From contig CM067532.1 in the NCBI GenBank assembly GCA_034509925.1, positions 2,463,142-2,527,141 on the forward strand: DNA of 64,000 nucleotides. The letters are read 5' to 3'. Origin of the DNA: Hirudinaria manillensis. Its lineage: Eukaryota; Annelida; Clitellata; Hirudinida; Hirudinidae. A program made the position numbers and the translations under genes. The notes beneath the pieces were generated by a model. The model did no database searches. It had not been told where the DNA came from and saw only the letters and a list, made by a program, of their open reading frames with translations. Shown in pieces: positions 13,293 through 25,000 of the stretch (positions within the stretch are counted from its first letter, which is position 1; the number at the start of each line of letters is the position of its first letter).

Positions 13293-14213
13293 ATGCCTTA
13301 TCCAGAAGCTTTGAAAAGGTACAGAACAAGAAAAAATGAAAAAGGGCAGCTTTATCCCCTGTTTGATCAAATGGATGTCGAAGGCCTGGAAAAGGCCAGT
13401 TGTTGCCTGTGCATTGGAGCCGGACCTGGAGAATATGACATTGAATTCATTAAACGTCGAATCCATAACATAAAGCACATCGTTGCTGTCGATATCGACG
13501 AAGTGGGATTGAAGGAATTTGAAAGAAATGTTGCTGACAACTTGCCATCTTCTGTTCGTTGCAGTACTTTTCACTGTCTCTTGCAGGATTGGAAGTTCGA
13601 AGAAGCTGATTGTGATAAATTTGATGTCATTATTGGATTTCATATATTTTATGAGATCCCGAGTTCTGAAAGAATTCCAATTCTGGATCTCTGCCTGAAC
13701 TCTTGGTTAAAGCCAGGAGGATTGTTGATATTCAATTATATCACTAAAGACGAAGTAGCAGGAATGCCTTCAATTTCTGTTTTGTTTGATAAATATGTGA
13801 AACCAATTGATGAAAACACGAAACTGGAGATTTTGGAATTAGGAGGAGAAATCATATCGGCGGAGAAATACAAATGCGAGATCGATTGCAGGTGAGAGAA
13901 ATTATAATTTTTAAAATGAATTAATTTTAATTTGATAGTAATAGCACGGCATTTTAAATTTACATCAAATTTAAACTTATCACAAAAATTGTATAATATT
14001 ATATTAATGATATTAAGAAGAATTTCGTCATAAATCAGAAAACAAATCTGCTTATTTTCCAGAGAGTACGATTTTGATCTGCTTCCGATACTCCAGAAAT
14101 ACAACAAAAATTTAACAGAACCGGAACTACTAGAGATTTTGAAGTTACTGCCCGATGGTATCGGTGCTCACATAGTGGAACTGTGTGTTTCAAGAAAGAG
14201 AAGTTTCTCTTGA
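13293..14213 (+). CDS. HNMT-like class I SAM-dependent methyltransferase, copy B (two exons)
   Basis: Exon 1 is 13293-13891 (donor TGCAG/GTGAGA), exon 2 is 14063-14213 (acceptor TTTTCCAG), stop TGA; 249 aa. Motif I GAGPGEYD, acidic VDID and the KPGG loop are all kept. The start differs from its paralogues. The ancestral start (ATG in copies A, C, E) is ATT here at 13284-13286. A CTA-to-ATG type change three codons downstream (13293-13295) gives a new start that loses only MSE. From about 13395 to 13660 the DNA is almost the same as in the neighbouring copies, including synonymous sites, while the ends are diverged. Substrate unknown. Likely functional from the open frame, intact splice sites and a poly(A) signal at 14463. 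Confidence 0.82.
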
Positions 14214-16238
14214 AAAAAGTGATTGTTTGAAGGAAAAGGCATCGAGGTTTACTCGATTGAAATAGCTTGAATTGATTTGTGAAAGTTATAATTAGCTCCC
14301 GAACTTGATTTTCCGTATTATTAGTTATTATTTAGTGGTAACTTTTAATTATTTACGATCTCTATAAACCCCAACTATTATCGTCCATTCCTTCGCATTT
14401 TACCTTCGTCTCGTTTCTCTCCCTCTCGCCAGAGGTCATTCAATTGTTACTGAAATTATAAAAATAAAGTTGTTCTGAAGTTATTGAATGTTTTCATTGC
14501 TCTAAGTTATATAAATCGATTGTTATTAGCATTACGGCCATGCCGGATTTTACGCTCATCCTTTGAGCTTTAACTGTGTTCTTAATTTTATTAACGGTAT
14601 TTATTATTTTTATTAACGAGTTTATGTCCAAATCTATTGGATATGAGTCAGAATTCGGATAGGTCGTTTGGAATTAGATTTGATTCAATATCGGAAACAA
14701 AAAAGCTGTTGTTGATCACTTAAAATGACATGCTTTATCATTCAGATAAATTACTATCAAGTTTCGAGGATTTATCATCATTTAAAAAGTGATAAAAACA
14801 TTTATCTGCGACACAAATGACCCGAAAAGATGTAGGAGAAAATGGAATAATATGTGGTGGTGGGTAATGTGCCCATGTAATTCAATGGGTAATATGGGAT
14901 ACCCTAAATATTTTATTAAGGGCAGCGTTATCAAAACATTTTTGTTAGCTGTCTATGTTTTGCTCAGCTATGCCCTTCTTTTGCCATGACCGATCGATTT
15001 TCGTTTGCAAGTCCTACTACAAATAACTTATTATTTACACCCCACCTGGACCTTTTGCATTTTCAATCATTTCTCTATGTGCAACTTATTGTAATACATC
15101 ACCTTATAAATCGCATGGTAAAGACATTTGCTAGTTTTACGATTTTTTAAATTCAATTAAAAGGTTATATTATATTTTATGAATATTATATTAGGTATTT
15201 ACATTAATCATATTTTTCTTCAACTCGTCCCTCTTTTATTGGAAGTAAGTTATTCATATTTTGAGCGAGGTAATTTTCCAGCATGATTGCCAAGCAATTG
15301 AAAGATAAGATGTCATTCAAATTCACAACCTTCAGGTTATATTGTTTAAGTACTCCTAAGGAAATAATTTTCCATTTAATATCGAAGTTCAAGTTTAAAA
15401 TAATCTATATCAAGTATAATTTTTCTGCACTTTAAAAATTGTCCTTCATTGTCATCTAAGCCACAGATTGAGATTTGTGGCATGACGGTAATCATAGTGA
15501 GCTCTTTCGGTTAAACTTAATAAAATTTAATTAATATTTTATTAATATAATAAAGAATTTACAAACCCTCAGATGGACTAACCACCATGACGACCTAAAC
15601 TATGCTCTGCCATTTTTGAGTGCGAATTATGGTGTAGTAAATTGAAAGTTAAGTAAATGATTCAATATTATCAGCTGATCAGCTCACAAAAGAGGACAAT
15701 CTAATCTCCAATGAAAATGAATAATTAAAAATTTAACATGAATTAAGTTTTAAAAATAACCGATGAATATATTTTATCTACTGGTTTTATTGCTACTATG
15801 TCAACTTAAATAGATGAAAAATATCCAAATGTTCCCACAAATGTTTTTCCACACTATAAAGACAATTGATTTGTTATTTGTTTAATAAAAAAAAAATCAC
15901 GTTAATTTTAAACTTTATTCAATTTAAATCCTAAGATTAGTGAGAAAATCATCTTTTAAAAAAATAAGGTCTTAAATCTAAACACCCATTTCCCACGTGA
16001 AAATCTATGCGCAATCCCGTTACAACCATCTGTTACCGAATAGTAAAACAATCGTCAGAAACTACACCAGTTGAAAATGACTTTCGTTGACTTTTGGTTG
16101 AGCAGATTGAGGCATATTCTTGGCTTCAAACACTAATTATATTCAGCTTCTATTCAACTAAATTTTGGTTAGCTTCCTTGTTGGTTAATTCTACTTATAT
16201 TAGTTGCTTATCGATTCAGAGTTATTTGCCTGTCAACT
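14214..16238. other. Intergenic region between methyltransferase copies B and C
   Basis: About 2 kb of AT-rich sequence with no convincing coding potential. The last 200 bases contain TTGCTTATCGATT, a motif also found just upstream of copy E and in altered form upstream of copy B, so the copy C promoter is probably here. Confidence 0.5.
14463..14468 (+). terminator. Likely poly(A) signal of methyltransferase copy B
   Basis: AATAAA 250 bases downstream of the copy B stop, followed by a T/G-containing stretch (GTTGTTCTG). Consistent with a 3' UTR end. Confidence 0.5.
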
Positions 16239-17120
16239 ATGTCCGAGCTGCCTTATGCACAAATTTTAAAAAGGTATAGAGCAAGAAGAAACGAAAAAGA
16301 AAATTTGTTTCCTATATTTGATCGACTGGATGTTGATGGATTGGAAAAAGCAAGTTGTTGCCTGTGCATTGGAGCAGGACCTGGAGAATATGACATTGAA
16401 TTCATTAAACGTCGACTCCACAACATCAAGCACATCGTAGCTGTCGATATCGACGAAGTGGGATTGAAGGAATTCGAAAGAAATGTTGCTGACAACTTGC
16501 CATGTTCTGTTCGTTGCAGTACTTTTCATTGTCTCATACAGGATTGGAAGTTTGAAGAAGCTGATTGTGATAAATTTGATGTCATTATTGGATTTCATAT
16601 ATTTTACGTGATTCCGAGTTCTGAAAGAATTCCGATTCTGGATCTTTGCCTGAACTCTTGGTTAAAGCCAGGAGGGTTGTTAATATTCAACTACATCACC
16701 AAAGATGAGGTTGCAGGAATGCCCACAACTCCTATTTTGTTTGATAAATATATAAAGTCAAGTTATGTAAACATTAAAAAGGAGATTTTGGAACAAGAAG
16801 GTGAAATCTTGTTAGCAGAAAAGTACAGTTGCATTATCGATTTCAGGTCTGAGGAATGTTGTATTATTTCTGAAAGTAACAAATTTTATTAACATAATTC
16901 TGTGTTTAAATGTCATTCAACAAAAAATGCACATAAATATTTATAAATTGGAAATGCTCTTATTTTCAGAGAGTATGACTTCGATCTACTTCCAATGTAC
17001 CGGAAGTACAACCAGAAGTTAACAGAACAAGAATTACATTGCATGTTGGAATTACTGCCTGATGGTCTCGGTGCCTACACCGTTGAGCTGTGTATTTCAA
17101 GAAAGAAAAGATTGTCTTAG
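16239..17120 (+). CDS. HNMT-like class I SAM-dependent methyltransferase, copy C (two exons)
   Basis: Exon 1 is 16239-16846 (donor TTTCAG/GTCTGA), exon 2 is 16970-17120 (acceptor TATTTTCAG), stop TAG; 252 aa. The intron is 123 bp. It starts MSELPYAQILKRYRARRNEK and keeps motif I (GAGPGEYD), the VDID acidic motif, FDVIIGFH and KPGG. The second exon is nearly the same as that of copy E, including the stretch after the stop, so C and E are the most recently duplicated pair. One local difference is IFYVIPSS where the other copies have IFYEI. The substrate is unknown. Confidence 0.83.
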
Positions 17121-18294
17121 AAAGTGAAAGATGGTTATTTTATGCTATTAAGTTGTTTTTTTCGAATTTTATTCAATTTATTCAATATTTTATTTGCTTC
17201 TGGAAATTTGTTGTTAGTGATTATCGCTTATACCAAGTCATTTGTCTGCTGCTGTTTTTTTAATTATCTTAGAATTAAATTCGTTAAAATTGTATCAATC
17301 GCATTTAGCCTATTTAGACTAATTATCGTGATAAATTGCAATAGCAAGATTTTTTATTTTTAATGTTGTTATTACCTTCTTTGAATAGCGTTTGATAGCG
17401 TTTTTGCACGAGGCAATAATGGCCACATTGGCATGTTTCCTGTTCGAAACTCAGCCTGCACCGCCAGGGAGCATTTTCGGATAGGGAACTTTACAAATGG
17501 TGATCGGTTAAGAAATGTTTTAGCAAGGCTTAGTTAGCATCTTATCAGGATACACCCTCATAAGGATCTAAAGAGATAGTATAAATACAAATACCATCAT
17601 GACCAAATTAAGTCGTTTTCTAGAGACTTGAATTAAATTTAGAATGTATTATTGTATCCTGCCTCAACTTGATTTAATAACTACTGAGCGTGATAGAAAT
17701 AAAAAACGCCTTCACCGTATCATGACTAGATTTCCTTTCTTTTTTTTTTCTAAGGCACAATCAATTTATTTAACTTTGAAGTAGTCTGAAATCGGGGACA
17801 ATCATGAATGAGTCAAATCTTGACTTTTGTTTTCTTTATTAAATCTTCAAAATAAATAAATCTAAATCTTGATTTTGGGAAGCAGGTGTTTGCCTGATGG
17901 ACTTGGACGAGGTTAAAGATGCTTAAGAGTTTAATAGTGTTTTAAATTATATTTCAACGCTTGTTCAAGTCTAGACAGAAACCATGGCAGGGTCCTTATA
18001 AATGTAAGAGTTGATATCGTTATCTTGGGCACATAACTAGGAGTTTTGCATTTAATGAAATTGTTTGCTTAGAGATTGACAATTTGGAAGCAAATATTTG
18101 CTCAAAATATAAAACAACACGATAGCATCTGCTTGAAAATCGAACAATTGAAAATAGCTAGACGGTCGATCGATATTAGCACAATGTTCTGTTAAGAGAA
18201 AGGCAACGCATAGTTTCGATTTACAGAGCGCACTTTTTGCACATGACAAATATTCAGTTGTTATTGTAGTAAAAGCAACGTTTGTCGATAAACC
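17121..18294. other. Intergenic region with a dispersed repeat (about 17860-18294)
   Basis: The first 700 bases show nothing clear. From about 17860 a diverged copy of a dispersed repeat begins, recognisable by a GATGGACTTGGACGAGG-like run, a TCTAGACAGAA..CATGGCAG run and TTAGAGATTGACAATTTG. The same block precedes methyltransferase fragments at 30827 and 56035 and occurs without one near 21120-21350. Confidence 0.6.
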
Positions 18295-18690
18295 TACCGG
18301 CACACATGTGACCCTTTCAGAGAATAATAATAAAAAAATTGAAGGAAAACCAAATAAATAAAAAGAAATGTTTCCTCTTTTTTGACCGATTGGATGTTGA
18401 AGGCATGGAAAAGGCCGGTTGTTGCCTGTGCATTGGAGCAGGACCTGGAGAATATGACATTGAATTCATTAAACGTCGACTCCACAACGTCAAGCACATC
18501 GTTGCTGTCGATATCGACGGAGTGGGATTGAAGGAATTCAATAGAAATGTCACCGACAGCTTGCTTACTGTTGCAATGCTTTTCAGTGTCCCATACAGGA
18601 TTGGACTTTCAGTGGACTTAATTGTGACGGATTTGATGTTATTCTTGAGTTTAACTGCCGTACTGAAATTTAAAGCAAAGTTGAGATAAT
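18295..18690 (+). pseudogene. Truncated methyltransferase pseudogene, copy D
   Basis: The region keeps the segment from FDRLDVEGMEK through motif I (CLCIGAGPGEYD) and VDID, then loses the frame after NVTDSL because of small deletions relative to the intact copies. It has no usable start: the expected first codons are mutated and contain a stop (ATGTGA near 18306). It ends shortly after the position matching FDVII, and the rest of exon 1 and exon 2 are absent. The 3' end matches that of copies F and G rather than A, B, C or E, pointing to a separate subfamily. Confidence 0.85.
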
Positions 18691-19072
18691 TTATCTCTAT
18701 TTTAGCCTATGATGATTTAGTTTTATTATCTTTCAAATTCACGACTCTCAGGCTACATTGTTCTTGCGTACATGTGTAAAGCATGCATTTTTAAATAAAT
18801 TTTCTATTTGATGACAAACCTGAATCTACAGAAAATACTGACAAAAACGACACAATTTATGCTCCACAGTTTGTTTGTGCGGATTCTGCTGTCCTAGTTT
18901 ATAGACAAAAATAAATGAATTAATATTACCAACATCTGCTACCGAGTAGTAAAATGATCAACATACACGTATGCCTTCAGTATGATCTTGATATACATGG
19001 TTGAGTTTGAGGCATTTGCCTCAGACTTTCATAACATTCTGCCTCTATTCAACCCTTTAGCTAGCTAAAGGA

Positions 19073-19094
19073 TATATATATATATATATATATA
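19073..19094. repeat. (TA)n microsatellite upstream of methyltransferase copy E
   Basis: About eleven TA units ending roughly 30 bases before the start codon of copy E, immediately before the TTGCTTATCGA motif shared with copy C. It could affect promoter melting or spacing. Confidence 0.9.
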
Positions 19095-19126
19095 TTGCTT
19101 ATCGAGTCTGTGAAAGTCTGTAAATT

Positions 19127-20317
19127 ATGTCCGAATTGCCTTATGCGGAAATTTTAAAAAGATTTAGAGCTAGAAGAAACGAAAAAGAAAATTTGTTTCC
19201 TATATTTGATCGACTGGATGTTGATGGGTTGGAAAAAGCAAGTTGTTGCCTGTGCATTGGAGCAGGACCTGGAGAATATGACATTGAATTCATTAAACGT
19301 CGACTCCACAACATCAAGCACATCGTAGCTGTCGATATCGACGAAGTGGGATTGAAGGAATTCGAAAGAAATGTTGCTCATAATCTGCCATCTTCTGTTC
19401 GTTGCAGTACTTTTCATTGTCTCATACAGGATTGGAAGTTTGAAGAAGCCGATTGTGATAAATTTGATGTCATTATTGGATTTCATATATTTTACGAGAT
19501 CCCGAGTCCTGAAAGAATTCCGATTCTGGATCTTTGCCTGAACTCTTGGTTAAAGCCGGGAGGATTGTTGATATTCAATCACATCACCAAAGACGAAGTT
19601 CCAGAAATGCCCACAACAACTATTTTGTTTGATAAATATATGAGACCAATTGATGAAAATACAAAATGGGAAATTTTGGAATTAGGAGGTGAAATCTTGT
19701 TAGCGGAAAAATACAGTTGTGTCCTCGATTTCAGGTTTGAGGAATTAAATATTATTTCTGAAAATGACTAATTTCGTTATGTAAATAAATAAATAAATCA
19801 AAATGTTGTTCTACAGCAGGGGTCAACAAACTTTCTCGGACGTTTCTGCGTTCTGAGAAGGCACGCTTGGCCGGACTAGTATTCTTTGAAAGATTACCCC
19901 AGATATTTATATTCCTTACAGCTTGTTATTTTATGATCAGAATATTACTTTTTTTTTATCAATTTTTATGAAATGAAATTCAATTAGGCGGAGTAAACAA
20001 TGATAATAAATTTGGATTAATTTCTTGAATAATAAGTAGTTGTGCAATATGTAGTTATAAATGCAAGAATTTGATGACCTCTGATCAACAATTAACGTTG
20101 ACATATGATGATGACGATGATAGCAATTCCTTTATAGTTTAGAAATAAATATGTGCCTATTTTCAGAGAGTATGACTTCGATCTACTTCCAATGTACCGA
20201 AAGTGCAATCAGAAGTTAACTGAACAAGAACTACATTGCATGTTGAAATTACTGCCTGATGGTCTCGGTGCCTACACCGTTGAGCTGTGTATTTCAAGAA
20301 AGAAAAGATTGTCTTAA
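19127..20317 (+). CDS. HNMT-like class I SAM-dependent methyltransferase, copy E (two exons)
   Basis: Exon 1 is 19127-19734 (donor TTTCAG/GTTTGA), exon 2 is 20167-20317 (acceptor ATTTTCAG), stop TAA; 252 aa. The intron is 432 bp, about 300 bp longer than in copy C because of extra sequence in its middle. Motif I (GAGPGEYD), VDID, FDVIIGFH and KPGG are all intact. Exon 2 and the first 40 bases after the stop are almost the same as copy C. It is the last intact member of the cluster before the LDLRA cassettes. Substrate unknown. Confidence 0.83.
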
Positions 20318-21894
20318 AAAGTGAAAGATGGTTATTTTATGCTATTAAGTGGTTTTTTGTAATTTTCCATTTCGTTTCTTGAAATTTGCTGTTAGTGCTT
20401 ATCGTACACGGAGACTCATTTGTCTAGTGCTGGTTTAATTATTATAATGCAGACCTTTTAAGCTTTACAAAAGACTTTGACCAACTGTTATTAATAGCAT
20501 TTTAACGTTATTGTTGCATCATCAGCATCAATAATGTTGTATTCAGTATGTTGAATATCAGCCCTGTCATCGTAGTATTTAACCCGCTTCAACTAATAAC
20601 TCGTAGGCCACAACAATAGAATAGATAGATATATTCAAATAGACTTTTATTTGAAACATGTCAACGCAGCCAACAGCTCCAGAAACAAACAACTTGAAGA
20701 AGCAACTCGAAAACTCACTCGAACCCAAACGCACACCTGTAACGAAACCAAAGAAAGTAAAACTACGAAATGAAAACTCCCGCTTCATTCCCGTGGACGA
20801 ATTTTTAATTAATTTTAATGTTGTATTTATGTATTCCTTAATCAAAAAAGGTGTAATAATCATGAACTAAGGAAGCGAAATTAACTGCATCTTCTGTGTC
20901 CTGATTGGATTCAATTTCTTTATAAAAAAGTATTTATGCAATACCCCGCCTAGGGGCTCACAGACAGTAATCCTCCGATGAGTTTCCCCTTCCTCAAACC
21001 GGCCTGGGTGGGCCGGATGTCCAAACTTGTTTTTCCTTGACAACCTGAGTCTTGATTGGATCTCATTATTTTATAGATTTGTTGAACTCAAACTCAGTAT
21101 TCTGAAATCGAAGACAAATAAATATAATTCAAAGTTTAAAACTTGTTCTATTTTAAGTCGACGAAATGAATAAATCTAAAGCTTCGTTCTGGATCATGTA
21201 ATGCAAATGTTCGCCCGATAGACTTTGACAAGGAAGAAGATGACATTAACCGCTGCTAAAATTGTATTTTCTGCTTGTTGGAGTCTAGGCAGAACATGAC
21301 AAAGTCTTTATAAATGTCGGAGATGTTATCATCATAATCTTAGGTTTTTGCCTTCTTTATGCCGTTTTTTAAGGCCCTTCAAACAACGACTGTGTAAGAT
21401 TCTCTTTGGTCTTCTTGTGTCATACTGGTCATCACAGTTGACTGCAATGATCTGAGAGCTCTCGGTGGCTTCTTGGCACTGAGTAAATACCTTGACATTC
21501 TCAGGGATGTATGAGGTTTAAAAATTATCAAGTTATCAAAGGTCAATTGAATTGAGTCTCAACATATAAAATAGGGTTTTTTATATTTGCTGTAGATCGG
21601 CCGCCGAACTTGTACGTTTTCGGAACTCAGCTACAGACTTTTCTTTCGGCCTGCTACATGTTGTTCCAACTTGCCCTCATTAAGGACATGTTCCTTTCTC
21701 AGGACATATTTTTGAGAAAATTTATTCACGTTTGTCTGGCTCGGGATGGCATCCCATATTTAATGTTTTATGTCTTTATCATGAAAATATAAGCAAACAA
21801 ACTATATCCATGTAAATTTAAAATTAAAAAACGTAAATATAAGCAAATTCTATAGACTCTAACTCTATTGTCGTGACCGTTGCCAATGCGTTCT
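20318..21894. other. Region between methyltransferase E and LDLRA gene 1
   Basis: Holds a small plus-strand ORF (20658-20870, 70 aa, Lys/Pro/Thr-rich start, no recognised domain), a copy of the dispersed repeat (about 21120-21350) and a segment at 21345-21520 that is open on the minus strand. The latter includes AVNCDDQYDTRRPKR and recurs at 31245-31420. The sequence around 21550-21640 also recurs at 31440-31535. No complete gene seen. Confidence 0.55.
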
Positions 21895-22022
21895 GTTTAT
21901 AACGCTGGGTCGTTGCCGGGTCTGAGAAATTTTTGAATTGAGAGATGGAGAGTACTTTACTCGAGCCGATATTTTAGTTTGCAGACGAAGGAACAAATTA
22001 AAAATATTCTTTTTGTGGAGAT
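21895..22022 (+). promoter_or_regulatory. Conserved upstream block of the LDLRA signal-peptide exons
   Basis: A stretch reading GTCTGAGAAATTTTTGAATTG, then CGAGCCGA, TTTTAG.TTGCAGA and AAATTAAAAATATTC, ends directly at the start codon. Equivalent blocks precede the signal-peptide exons at 32375 (about 32270-32374), 33758 (33655-33757) and 63897 (63770-63896). The conservation suggests the core promoter and 5' UTR of this gene family, but no transcription start is proven. Confidence 0.55.
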
Positions 22023-25000
22023 ATGAAGACTAATAAATGCCTTTGCTTGTGGATAATACTAGTGTTTTTGAGCTGTTGCAGAGAAAATGGAAAATCAATT
22101 GGTATGAGAAACGATATTTTTTTTTATTGATTTGTATCAATGTATTAAACTTTCTACTAATTATTTTATTTACTTTACAAAGACTTTCAAATGTTTTCTG
22201 CGAGAATGAATTGTGTTTTTATATTTGTATTTGACTTTAAAATTCTTCAACATTGTTTCTTTTGAAATATGTGATTTAACATGATTAAATAATTGTATGT
22301 TGCAGATAATAACTATAGCGCTTTACACTCATGTTTTGAATTATTGAAACCATTATTGATTAAAAGACTATCAGCTGAGGTTTTCAGTGAGTGAAATGAT
22401 TAATTGGATTGGATGAAGTGTTTGCACAAAGTTCCGACAAAACATGGTGTTTTGTGTTTACGATCTGAACAGAGAGCCTCGTTAAATATTTTCTGATTTG
22501 CCCAACATTGTGACAATGCCTCCTTCTCTCACCTCCATCAGAGTGACCCTTAACTGGTTTCCAAGTATTTGAGTGATTAAATGAAGGAGAAAGAGTGATT
22601 ATAATTGAGAAAAGCAAAGAAATTGGTTGTAAAAATGAATCCATTTATGAATTTTTGTTTCTTTCCAGTCATTGACCTTACTTTTGCCATTAGGATATAT
22701 AAGAAATATTTATTATGTGTTATTATTGACTCAAAAGTGAAAGATTAATCACGAATAGGCAAATTCACATACATATTTGTGAAATATTAGACATGACAAA
22801 ATGTAGATAATAATCAATTTAATCTGATTATTAATAAATTATTATTTTCATGAAAAGCATTATTTATGCTTTAATTTAATTGCATAAGACTGAAAATTCT
22901 TTTGATTAAATTCTTTAATTTCTTCAATTAATTGAAATTTTGAGTAATTCTTTAAAATAAGCACAGTTTGTATTGTTTTGATATATTTTGATTTGTTGAA
23001 TTATTTTAAGTTTAAATTAAATTTATTTGATAGCATTAAGAGACAGCTTATAAAAGTTCAATTCTATTGTTAACTGTATCCATCCATCCGTCCGTCCGTC
23101 CATCTATCCATCCAGAATAATAATTCTCTGTGTGGTTATTATTATATTGTAAAAATAACACTACATCCGTTGTGGGAGTGTTAGATATTATAAAATATGC
23201 AAATCTGAATTGAGAACATAAACGAACCGCTTTGAATCATTTAACGCCAACCCAGCCCACCATGTTCCTGAGGAGGAAATATTTGTTGTGATCGAGTTAT
23301 ATTGAAGTAAAATTTGTATACATATATTACAATTTTATTTGAGGATTTCTATCTAGAAGTTTAGATCATAAATACAGTGATATACGTTGTGGCGGGAGCC
23401 GTGACATAGACTGAATGTCGAAGCTTTTAACTATACAATAATTATAAACTATAACTAGTGATGTAACTAGGTTTTTTTGACAATGAAAATGAGCGATTTT
23501 GTCTTGCAAGTGTTGCTGAACTTTCACGTCTATTTGGTTATGTTTGATACCAAATTGTCATCATCCATTTAATAATAATTATTGTAAAATGTTAATTTTA
23601 GTTAAATATGTATGAAATTTTAATTTTAAAACAATTAAAATTGGTATAACAGCCCTCTTGCATGGCACCAGTCTCCGCAGAGGTCCCTTGTTTATAAACA
23701 TAACCACATTGCACTATTTAATAATTGTTTAATGAAAATTGTAATTTTATATTCCCCGAACATGTGCCTATTGATTGGTAAAATATATTTAATAGCAAGC
23801 TTTCGTTTGATGATCAGTAACAACAAATGTGTTGGGGTACATTTGTACCCCCCCTTGGGTGAAAGTGGAAGTATTTTTACTTTGGGCATCCAAGGGTTAA
23901 GCAATATTTACTCGATCACCATTAACTTTGCTGTCGCTAACATTTTATTGATATTTAAACAATCAGCCACAGCAGTAGTGTGCGAGAATGGCTTCTCTCT
24001 TTGTCCGAGCAACAACCAATGCATCCGCACGGAGTTTTTTTGCGATGGCGAAGGGGACTGCACCGACGGATTTGACGAGAAAAACTGCAGTGAGTTTGCA
24101 GCAATTTGTGAAGGCGGAGTTTTTTTGAATACTTCCTGAATTCCATGTGGTCCGATGTTTGGATTTTTTCGAGTTATCATCTTTTACAACATTTTAAATC
24201 TTATTTTTTATTACTGGTGATATGAAGTTATTATATATTATTACTGAAATGAAGTTCTATAACCAATCCATCCATCCGTCTATCCATCCAACCATCCATC
24301 CATCCAGGTTTTTCTAACAAAGAGTGTAAAAGTCTAAACTATTTATTTTTTAAATTCAGGCAATAATTCATCAAATATATTAGAATGTTCTGCCTAAGCA
24401 ATATATCAGAGAAATAGTCTTCACTTTAAACAATATATAATCGATCATAATTAACTTTGCTGTTATTAACTTTTGAATACATGTAAATTATCAGGCGAAG
24501 TAGTGTGCAAGATTGGCTTCAATCTTTGTCCAAACACCCAAAAATGCATCCACAACATATGGTTCTGTGATGGAGAACAGGACTGCGATGATGGAGCTGA
24601 TGAGAAGAACTGCAGTGAGTTTGTAGCAGTTTGTGGACATGGACGTAATTTTTTTTTTGATTGCTTCCTGAATTGGCTTCCGACTTTCGGGTTTTTCCGA
24701 GTTATGGTCTCTTACAACATTTTCAATTTTGTTTTTTATTACTGGTGGTATGAAATGAAGTTCTCTAAACATTGAATGGTGATCCATCCAGCTAATCCAT
24801 TCATTCATCCATCTGCCTAAGCATTATTTCAGAGAAACATTCTTCACTTTAAACAATATTTAATCGATCACAATTAACTTTGCTGTTATTAACTTTTGAC
24901 GACATTTAAATGATCAGTTCCAGTTGCATGCAAGATTGGCTTCAGTCCTTGTCCAAACAGCAACAAATGTATCGACGACAATTGGTTCTGCGACGGACAA

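Noticed and set aside
18339-18689. 116-aa open frame read as a short methyltransferase
   Set aside because: It lacks a proper start, shifts frame after NVTDSL and misses two thirds of the enzyme; called pseudogene D.
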